Shown: positions 44,737 to 51,588 of the stretch, one piece after another
Numbering within the stretch: the first letter of the stretch is position 1
How the letters are laid out: each line of letters begins with the position of its first letter
Assembly (NCBI GenBank): GCA_942492055.1
Contig: CALODP010000014.1
Location: 1-64,000, forward strand
Origin: CALODP01 sp942492055
Lineage (GTDB): Bacteria > Bacteroidota > Ignavibacteria > Ignavibacteriales > Melioribacteraceae
DNA length: 64,000 bases
Direction of reading: 5' to 3'
Notes under the pieces: generated by a model
Told to the model about the DNA's origin: nothing
What the model saw: only the letters and a program-made list of their open reading frames with translations
The model's database searches: none
Translations under genes and position numbers: made by a program

Positions 44737-46497
44737 TTATTTGATTAATAACATTTTCTTGGACGAGACATAATCGTTTGCACGGATTGTGTAGATATAA
44801 ACTCCGCTGGCAAGGTTAGAGGCGTTAAATTTTGCTTTGTGTTTTCCACATTGTTTTATATCGTCAACGAGCGTAGAGACTTCCTTTCCTAATACATCGT
44901 AGACTTTTAGAGTTACTTTCTCTTCCTTTGGTAACTGATAACTTATTGTTGTTGTCGGGTTAAAGGGATTCGGGTAGTTTTGTTGCATGTCGAATCCCAT
45001 TATCGGGGTGAAATTTATTTCAAGCTCTTTTGAGTATTCGTATTTTCCGTCCAGATCGATTTGTTTTAGGCGGTATGTAGATTTTCCCTGTGACGGATTT
45101 TCTATTACAAAGGAATATTCGTTTCTAGTGTTGCTGTTTCCGTGACCTTCGGTAAAAGCTATTCTTTCCCAGTTCCCGAGTGATGTATCGTATTTTTCTA
45201 TCTCAAATCCATAGTTGTTGTTTTCCGATTCGGTAGTCCAGTTGAGAGTAACGGAGTTATCGGTTACCGAATATTCAAATGCGCTAAGTTCTACGGGGAG
45301 AACAGTGTTGGTGATTAGGATTGGGCTCGTTATAGAATAGGAGGTTATTCCTGCTTTTACTTGCCCGTAATTATTTTGTCCCCATACATATATAAATCCA
45401 TTTTCATCCAGAGCTAAAGAATATTGTTTACCGCATTTTATAGCGATTATTTTTTTTCCGTACAATATACCCCGGCCACTTATTAGTTCTGGATAATATT
45501 TATGTGTAGTTGTACCATTCCCAAGTTGACCATTATAATTTTTTCCCCACGAGTATACACGACCATGATTGTCTAATGCTAAACAGTGGTCTTCCCCTGA
45601 AGCAATTGCAATTATGTGTTTTCCTCGAAGAGCACCGTATGAACCTATGCCTTTAATATATTTTCTTGTATCATTTGTTCCATCTCCGATTTGCCCAAAG
45701 TAATTGTTTCCACATGAATAAACTTTCCCATTAGTATCTAGGAATAAGATATGGTGTCCTCCAGGTGCAATCTGCTTAAGTTGCTTTCCTTTTAAGGTTG
45801 TTTTAGAACTAATTTCTATTGGAGATTTATAGGATGAAGAAGATGAACCAAATTGACCGAAATTAACTCCCCATGAATATACAATTCCAAACTCGTCTAT
45901 CGCAAAAGAATTTCTTATTCCACTGAAAATTGAAGTAATCTTTTTATTTCGTAAAGCGCCACCGATAAGAACAGGCATGATTCGTGTCGATTGTGTACCA
46001 TCTCCAATATTTCCATAATAGTTATGTCCCCAACCAAAGACTCTACCAGATATATCTAACGCCAAAGAATAATTACTCCCTGCAGAGACTGACGTGATTT
46101 TGGTTCCATTAAGGTCGCCACTATAGCTAATATCAAGAAAATAATTTACATCAACAGTAGTACCATCTCCTAACTGGCCATATCTATTCAAACCAGATGA
46201 ATAGATTATTCCTTGTGAATTTATAGCTAAGGAATGACAGGCGCCAGTTGAAATTGATTTAAATGCCATATCTGCAAAAGTTTTGGAAAGTTTGATGAAA
46301 GAATTTTTGGATCTGTTTGACCCATCTCCAAATTGTCCATTATAGTTATAACCCCAAGCATAGAAGTTGTTATACTTATCTCTTGCAAAAGCATAATCAG
46401 AAAAAGATCCGCAAAAAACGGCCTGAGCGTAAAATTGAGATACCGAAACAGACATATAGAGGGTGAGAAAGAGAGTGTAAAGTAATTTGCTAGCCAT
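44737..46497 (-). CDS. RCC1-repeat secreted protein with T9SS sorting domain
   Basis: A 586-residue protein with a signal peptide (about 1-25). Seven or so RCC1-type repeats follow, of the form YSWGKNYNGQLGNGTT and ISAGxxxSLALD, predicted to form a beta-propeller (about residues 30-390). A short fibronectin-like linker follows (VELSAFEYSVTDNSVTLNW). The end is a T9SS type A sorting domain (QNYPNPFNPTTTISYQLPKE to KMLLIK). It would be exported across the outer membrane and either released or attached to the surface. The repeats suggest a binding role. A strong terminator follows the stop. Confidence 0.9.
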   Translation of the reverse strand: MASKLLYTLFLTLYMSVSVSQFYAQAVFCGSFSDYAFARDKYNNFYAWGYNYNGQFGDGSNRSKNSFIKLSKTFADMAFKSISTGACHSLAINSQGIIYSSGLNRYGQLGDGTTVDVNYFLDISYSGDLNGTKITSVSAGSNYSLALDISGRVFGWGHNYYGNIGDGTQSTRIMPVLIGGALRNKKITSIFSGIRNSFAIDEFGIVYSWGVNFGQFGSSSSSYKSPIEISSKTTLKGKQLKQIAPGGHHILFLDTNGKVYSCGNNYFGQIGDGTNDTRKYIKGIGSYGALRGKHIIAIASGEDHCLALDNHGRVYSWGKNYNGQLGNGTTTHKYYPELISGRGILYGKKIIAIKCGKQYSLALDENGFIYVWGQNNYGQVKAGITSYSITSPILITNTVLPVELSAFEYSVTDNSVTLNWTTESENNNYGFEIEKYDTSLGNWERIAFTEGHGNSNTRNEYSFVIENPSQGKSTYRLKQIDLDGKYEYSKELEINFTPIMGFDMQQNYPNPFNPTTTISYQLPKEEKVTLKVYDVLGKEVSTLVDDIKQCGKHKAKFNASNLASGVYIYTIRANDYVSSKKMLLIK

Positions 46498-47069
46498 GGC
46501 TCCTCCTAATTAGGTCTTTTGAGTAATTGCTGCATGATATTCCCATGCAGAGGAGTAATACCTAAAATAAAAGTAACTTGCGGATCGCAATCCTATTTTT
46601 GTTTTTGTAGTATTTGGTTAGAAAAGGTAATGGAATTTAAAACTATTGTCAACTAATTTAAACGAAGTTGTACTTTTAAATTTAATGATATTAATAGAGG
46701 TGGATATCTTGTTTAGTCGGTTTGTAAGGAGATAGGCGAATACGGATTATGACAAATCTATTTGCAATTGACTTCTTTTCCTAAGTATTAAAAATAGAGC
46801 TCCTTTCCCAAAAATATCACATCAAAAACAGTTTGCAGTATTATTAGTAGAAACTTTTAGTATATTAAATCATCTATATTATTGAATATCAACGATTTGA
46901 AATTGTATTGATATATCTGTCCGAAATAAATTCTACGATATGATTGATTTGATGGATGGTTTAGGGATAAGAATGCGCTGTTGCAGGTAGGTTACGATTT
47001 GGAAAATTACTTTCGGTGGGTGGAATCGGTTTGTAAAATTGTAATCCATATATAAATGCAGCGGAAAAT
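46498..47069. other. AT-rich intergenic region, nothing recognised
   Basis: I see no gene, RNA or strong repeat in these 572 bases. They separate the RCC1 gene from the broken RND gene and may include remnants of the lost part of an efflux operon, but no coding trace could be read. Confidence 0.5.
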
Positions 47070-47489
47070 ATGAAATTATCCGGATTATCCGTAAAGAGAC
47101 CTGTTACAATTACTATGTTCTTTATCGGGTTGGCTTTTTTAGGTATTGTAGCTTTCAACCAATTGGGAATAGATCTTCTCCCTAATGTTTATTTGCCCCA
47201 TCTGATAGTTCAAACTTCTTATCAGAACTCGACACCGGAAGAGGTGGAAAAACTGATCACCGAGCCGTTGGAATCCTCAATCGGAACGGTAAGGGGAGAT
47301 CCTTCCGCGTCACCGATTCTTTTACTGGCCTTCGCCTCCGAATCCACCTTTTGGAGAAGCATGAGCATAAGCGTAATAGGAGGAATCCTCCTTTCCGCAA
47401 TATTAGCCCTCCTCATGATCCCCCTCCTTTATATGATGATCATGAAACCGGAGAAGAAGAGATGGGGAAGTAGGAAGTGTGGATATTGA
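47070..47489 (+). pseudogene. Internally deleted RND efflux pump (AcrB/MdtB-like), 139-codon remnant
   Basis: Residues 1 to about 76 are the exact beginning of an RND pump: MKLSGLSVKRPVTITMFFIG (first helix), then GIDLLPNVYLPHLIVQTSY and TPEEVEKLITEPLESSIGTV. From about residue 95 the sequence is the exact end of one: SMSISVIGGILLSAILALLM, IPLLYMMIMKPEKK (last helix). The ~900 residues between are missing, yet the frame is kept, with the junction near 47300. A normal RND pump has over 1,000 residues, so this cannot transport. It is either a real deletion or an assembly collapse. Confidence 0.8.
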
Positions 47490-47618
47490 TGCGACAAGGC
47501 AAGAGTATACTACTTGGAGCATCGACTCCATTTTATTTTTCAATTACATTGCCATTCTTTTGTGTGAGGGGGATTTGTCTTCTCTTTTTGATGAACCTTT
47601 AATATGGTTATGCGGTCA

Positions 47619-48050
47619 CTACAATGGTGGAGAAGTAAGTTTTGCTTTTGCCTCAAATTTTATATATCCTTTCCCAACGAAACACTTACTAATCCTAACC
47701 GATTTTAAGTAATAAATAAATTTATCTGTTTTTGATAATAAATTTCCATCATTATCTAATCCATCCCAATTGATTGTGTAAATTCCACCACTTAATAAAT
47801 CATTAAAAAGCGTTCTAATTGGAATTGAATTGATATGATCATTTTTTTTATTCTCAAGTATTTTGTGTACTTCGATAATTACTTTCGAACTATCCATAAT
47901 GCCAAACTCTAGTGAAAGTACTGGACTGAATGGGAGTGGAACAGTATCATTAACATAATAACCACATTTGGAAGAATCAACCAATATCGGCTTAACTTGA
48001 GAAAAGCAAGCAGAATTCATTAGAAGTATAAAAAATAGCCAATATCTCAT
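47619..48050 (-). CDS. Secreted protein with FlgD-like Ig fold
   Basis: A 143-residue protein with a signal peptide (about 1-18, FFILLMNSACFSQ). The segment GGIYTINWDGLDNDGNLLSK matches the FlgD-type Ig-like motif (GxxxxxWDGxDxxGN) found in many secreted proteins of the FCB group, where it often resembles part of a sorting domain. It is the last gene of a minus-strand accessory cluster and lies two bases after the preceding gene. Function is unknown. Confidence 0.6.
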   Translation of the reverse strand: MRYWLFFILLMNSACFSQVKPILVDSSKCGYYVNDTVPLPFSPVLSLEFGIMDSSKVIIEVHKILENKKNDHINSIPIRTLFNDLLSGGIYTINWDGLDNDGNLLSKTDKFIYYLKSVRISKCFVGKGYIKFEAKAKLTSPPL

Positions 48051-48052
48051 TA

Positions 48053-48487
48053 TTATTTCCTTCTGAAATAATTAGGATTGTTATTTAATTTTGGTAGCAT
48101 TATGTAAGAACTTGGACCGGCATATGCGTTGTTTGGATTTGCAAAAAAATTAGCGATTTCACTCTTTGTACTAATCGAGACTGATTTCCCAGTATTAATC
48201 CGATTAAGATATTGTGCTTCACCAGCTTGATTATTCAAAACAAAAATAGCTGAATGAGCTTGAATATTGTTAGCATCAACTGGATTAGCCATTCCTTTAT
48301 ATTGATACTGTCCTTTCATGTTAAAAACGGCTATGTCACCAGTGTTAGGGGAAGTAGTTTGAGACATCCCTGTGACATTAAATTCTTTCTTCTCTGTTTC
48401 AACAGTTGATGAACTACTTGTAGCAAAAGTAGCAAAACCATGACAGTTCGAATTAGTATTTCCCGATTGGAAATTCTGATTCGCCAT
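48053..48487 (-). CDS. Small NlpC/CHAP-like Cys-His protein, possibly an orphan Rhs C-terminal domain
   Basis: A 144-residue protein without signal peptide. C15 in SNCHGFATFA, TGDIAVFNM, and H78 in AHSAIFVLN are arranged as in NlpC/P60 or CHAP hydrolases (catalytic Cys, GDI[AV]x[FW], catalytic His). No homologue was identified by eye, so the assignment rests on these motifs. The lack of a signal and an abrupt start suggest that it is a displaced C-terminal tip of an Rhs-type protein such as the one upstream. Such enzymes cut peptidoglycan peptides or proteins. The gene has unusually AT-rich codons. Confidence 0.5.
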   Translation of the reverse strand: MANQNFQSGNTNSNCHGFATFATSSSSTVETEKKEFNVTGMSQTTSPNTGDIAVFNMKGQYQYKGMANPVDANNIQAHSAIFVLNNQAGEAQYLNRINTGKSVSISTKSEIANFFANPNNAYAGPSSYIMLPKLNNNPNYFRRK

Positions 48488-48506
48488 AACAAAACTTGAT
48501 ATACGG

Positions 48507-48863
48507 TTACCTTATATATATGAATTTTTTAATTACTGTTTCGGATTCATCTGAATACCTAATGAAATACAATTTGTTTACTAACGGTGGAAGAGGCAGT
48601 ATTATATCATCATTATACTTGTTTTTTTCATCCCAATACTTTTCATTCAGAATGAATCTTAATGATGCATTTTTATCAACAATGTTGTCGTACAAATAAA
48701 AGACTTCTGAAGAATCTTTGTCGTATAGCACAATTGTAGTTCTAATGTCTTTCTTTAATTTGAATGATTCGCTAATATTCCAAGAATCGTACTTTTGAAT
48801 TTCTCTTTGTTGACAAAAGGTTGTCGAGAATGTTAGTATTAAAAAAAAAATTGTGCTTTTCAT
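48507..48863 (-). CDS. Small secreted protein of unknown function
   Basis: A 118-residue protein with a signal peptide (FFLILTFSTTFCQQ). The rest is charged with many aromatic residues and no recognised motif. It sits between two Cys-His proteins, the position often held by immunity proteins, but a periplasmic immunity role is only a suggestion. Confidence 0.55.
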   Translation of the reverse strand: MKSTIFFLILTFSTTFCQQREIQKYDSWNISESFKLKKDIRTTIVLYDKDSSEVFYLYDNIVDKNASLRFILNEKYWDEKNKYNDDIILPLPPLVNKLYFIRYSDESETVIKKFIYIR

Positions 48864-48874
48864 ACTCTACCTAA

Positions 48875-49723
48875 TTAGAATAGTGGACTAGTTTTAGTAT
48901 ATCTTAAATTAGTTTGCGTAAAATCGGGATATAGCTTATTTGTCCCAGTGCTATTTTGTAGTGAAACATTACCCCCAACTCCAGGACGACCATAATAAAA
49001 TTGAGTTCCATTTCGACTCGTAATAACGTTTATTGCAGCGTGGTGAGTGACTCCATTATTGTCTTTCCAAGTTCGCATAGTGCCTGTAGTAGCATTGTTG
49101 GTTACTTCATAACCAAATCCTTCTTGAACTGATTCCGTGAAATTGAAACCACCTTTAGTCTCAATTTCTTCTGTAAACGCACCAGATCCAACTAAACAGG
49201 AGGAAAAGCAGTTCATTCCATTAGCATCTTGAGCAAAATCATTCCCAGATAGCACATTTTTAGTTATATTAAATGAGGTAGTAGTAATACCTTTTGATGG
49301 ATCGACACCAAATTGAGCTGTAAAATTATCTGAAGATATACCTAGTTGACTATATAAATCTTCATAGGTATCACCTTCTTCATAAGTTACAATGATATTT
49401 CCACTGGAGTCAGTTGATGCTGTCCACATACCATTTGGATCAATATAACGAAGAGGATTATTCAAGGAATAATGATAAGGAGTAATACCGGGATAACTGT
49501 CTGCCATTGGATCAACAGAAAGAAATATATTTGGTTGTTTAGTTCCAAGCTTTTTTATCTCTTCTTCTGTAAGGGAAGTTGATTTTTGATCAACAATGCT
49601 TTCCGACTGATAAGGTTTAATAGATTTCCAATAAGTTGGAATTGAAGTATCATCTTTTCTCTCTTGACCAAAAACAGTATAAGACGAGAGAATAATCAAG
49701 AACAAGAATACTTTACCTTTCAT
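48875..49723 (-). CDS. Rhs-core fragment protein with unknown C-terminal domain
   Basis: A 282-residue protein with a signal peptide (about 1-20). Residues 65-100 hold the end of an Rhs repeat-associated core: FLSVDPMADSYPGITPYHYS and LNNPLRYIDPNGMW. In full-length Rhs proteins this motif marks the junction to a variable C-terminal effector. Here the large repeat shell is missing and the signal peptide leads almost directly to the core. The C-terminal part has C172 in NGMNCFSSC and H227/H228 in THHAAINVI, a possible cysteine-hydrolase pair. It could be a compact exported effector or a rearranged Rhs tip. Confidence 0.65.
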   Translation of the reverse strand: MKGKVFLFLIILSSYTVFGQERKDDTSIPTYWKSIKPYQSESIVDQKSTSLTEEEIKKLGTKQPNIFLSVDPMADSYPGITPYHYSLNNPLRYIDPNGMWTASTDSSGNIIVTYEEGDTYEDLYSQLGISSDNFTAQFGVDPSKGITTTSFNITKNVLSGNDFAQDANGMNCFSSCLVGSGAFTEEIETKGGFNFTESVQEGFGYEVTNNATTGTMRTWKDNNGVTHHAAINVITSRNGTQFYYGRPGVGGNVSLQNSTGTNKLYPDFTQTNLRYTKTSPLF

Positions 49724-49732
49724 ATAATCCTC

Positions 49733-50743
49733 TTAATTCGAATTGTCTTTTATTTTTTGTTTTTCTTTGTTTACTTCTTTTAGGTACTTTTCTTCGGCTT
49801 CTTTTTTACATTTTTGCCAACCAAGTTCCATTGCTTTTTGAATATATTGTTCGGATTCATCGTGAAGTTTTTTCTTCTCTTCTTTTTCTAACGTTTCATT
49901 TTTTGATTTCTCAAAACCAATCCATGCAAGCAGAGCACCTTTTTTTACAAGTGCGCTTAACGATTTAGGAGAAAGCTTTAAGGAAAGGTTAGTATATTTT
50001 AAGGCTTTTTTGTATTGCTCTTTCTTCCTGTATTTAGCTGCAAGAATATTTATTAATTCTGCAATGAATTCCTTTTTTGACAAATCAGCAAGATAAGACT
50101 GATTAGCAATGGCTTTTTGAGAAATTCCCATTCTTTCAATATACCATTGATTTCTTGCAGGAGATCCTTGATTAGTTGCTTCAACATTCCAGACATCTCC
50201 GGTTTGTCTGTCTCTAAATCTACAAAAAATATGTAATGGAGCAAGTGAAGCTCTGAAAGCAATGTTTGGATCAACTCTTTCCATAAGTGCGAGAAAAAGA
50301 GTAGGCATACTAACACAATTCCCTTTCCGAGTATCAATGTAAGTAGAAAGTAATTGAGTACTCAAATTATGCCCAAGTGGATCATCCAAATCATATTGAA
50401 AAGGTTGCCTGTGGTTCCATACACCGGAATCATAAATATACATTCTAGTTAGTCCGAATTTATCAAAATCACTTTTACGTCCGGCAATCATTCTATTAAT
50501 TTCTGCTACCATTTCATCAAGTTTATCCAGGTAATAATTAACATCGATAGAATTATCAAATTCCTTCGCGATGATTAAAGACCACAAACCAATATCAATC
50601 TTATCTTCGGGGACTTTAATGATATCGAATATTGATTGTCCGTTATAGGTCCTATCTGGTGAATAATTAACTGGAAATTTAGACTGAGCAAATAGCTGTA
50701 CTTCCAAAATGAAAATCAGAATTAAAAAGAATCTGCAATTCAT
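49733..50743 (-). CDS. Secreted transglutaminase-like (SirB1-type) protein with TPR tail
   Basis: A 336-residue protein with a signal peptide (about 1-20). The middle has C143 in DTRKGNCVSMPTLFLALMER, H171 in APLHIFCRFRD and N191 in WNVEATNQG, the Cys-His-Asn/Asp order of transglutaminase-like SirB1 domains. It is followed by TPR-like helices (KKALKYTNLSLKLSPKSLSA, about 235-275) and a charged tail. Such proteins may be proteases or acyl-transferases; activity is not known. It is the first gene of the minus-strand cluster 50743-47619 and is encoded only 10 bases before the Rhs-core gene. Confidence 0.75.
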   Translation of the reverse strand: MNCRFFLILIFILEVQLFAQSKFPVNYSPDRTYNGQSIFDIIKVPEDKIDIGLWSLIIAKEFDNSIDVNYYLDKLDEMVAEINRMIAGRKSDFDKFGLTRMYIYDSGVWNHRQPFQYDLDDPLGHNLSTQLLSTYIDTRKGNCVSMPTLFLALMERVDPNIAFRASLAPLHIFCRFRDRQTGDVWNVEATNQGSPARNQWYIERMGISQKAIANQSYLADLSKKEFIAELINILAAKYRKKEQYKKALKYTNLSLKLSPKSLSALVKKGALLAWIGFEKSKNETLEKEEKKKLHDESEQYIQKAMELGWQKCKKEAEEKYLKEVNKEKQKIKDNSN

Positions 50744-51588
50744 ATATTACCTATAACTTATAGGATCCGTATAGCATATCCTATCATGAATACAGTTCCA
50801 TAAAACCCTACTTAATAAAATCAGTAATTGTAAAATTAAATTACTTTATAGTTTTGTTTAATTCAACTATATAATTCACTTTTTGCTACGCAACAAAACA
50901 TATTTTAATATTTATTAGGGTTTCTCGCCTTTATTTGGCGCAAACGCAAAATAAAATGGTGGGTGTTTATGGAGAAGGTGTTTCTTGTGGAGAGTGTGGG
51001 TAACAATTGAGATTGTTATCGTGTATATCCCAAGGAAGTTATTCCAAGCTCGTCACTCTTAAATATGTTATTGTAACGCAGGTTAATATTAGAACAACTC
51101 ACCCCCGCCTGTTCCTTCTTTCCTCTGTCCAGTCCTGAACCCCTCGGAAAGATCCGGCACACCTTCGGAAAGACTCCTCCACTCTGGTCACTGTCGTAGA
51201 TCCGGCCTATGCCGGGAGCTTGTCGAAGTGTTCTCAGTGCTCTCAGTGGTTCGCCGTTCTTGTTCTTCTCAGTGCCCTCAGTGTTCTCAGTGGTTCGCCG
51301 CTCTTGTTCTTCTCAGTGCCCTCAGTGTTCTCAGTGGTTTGTCGCTCTAGTTCTTCTCAGTGCCCTCAGTGCTCTCCGTGGTTTGTCGCTCTAGTTCTTC
51401 TCAGTGCCCTCAGTGTCCTCAGTGGTTTGTCGCTCTTGTTCTTCTCAGTGCCCTCAGTGTTCTCAGTGGTTCGCCGCTCTAGTTCTTCTCAGTGCCCTCA
51501 GTGTTCTCAGTGGTTCGCCGTTCTTGTTCTTCGGTTTTATAGAAAGGATCAAAAAGAAAGAGGGACTTACGCCCCTCTCTTTCTATGC
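50744..51588. repeat. Intergenic region with a 44-bp tandem repeat array
   Basis: Bases 50744-51100 are AT-rich with no feature seen. From about 51105 the composition becomes GC-rich; a segment near 51215-51231 reads GGAGCTTGTCGAAGTG, a sequence often seen in dispersed bacterial repeats. Bases 51232-51530 hold about seven tandem units of exactly 44 bases (landmark GTGGTTCGCCG at 51247, 51291 and GTGGTTTGTCG at 51335, and so on), each built on shorter CTCAGTGCC/CTCAGTGTT pieces. The frames across it encode only low-complexity cysteine-rich text, so no gene is called. Confidence 0.8.
51551..51580 (-). terminator. Terminator of the Ycf48-like T9SS gene
   Basis: On the minus strand GAGGG and CCCTC frame a loop and are followed by TTTCTTTTT. 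It lies nine bases past the stop and resembles the hairpin at 44706-44730. Confidence 0.75.

Noticed and set aside
46961..47158. 65-codon minus-strand frame
   Set aside because: Antisense to the start of the RND remnant, with no supporting motif.
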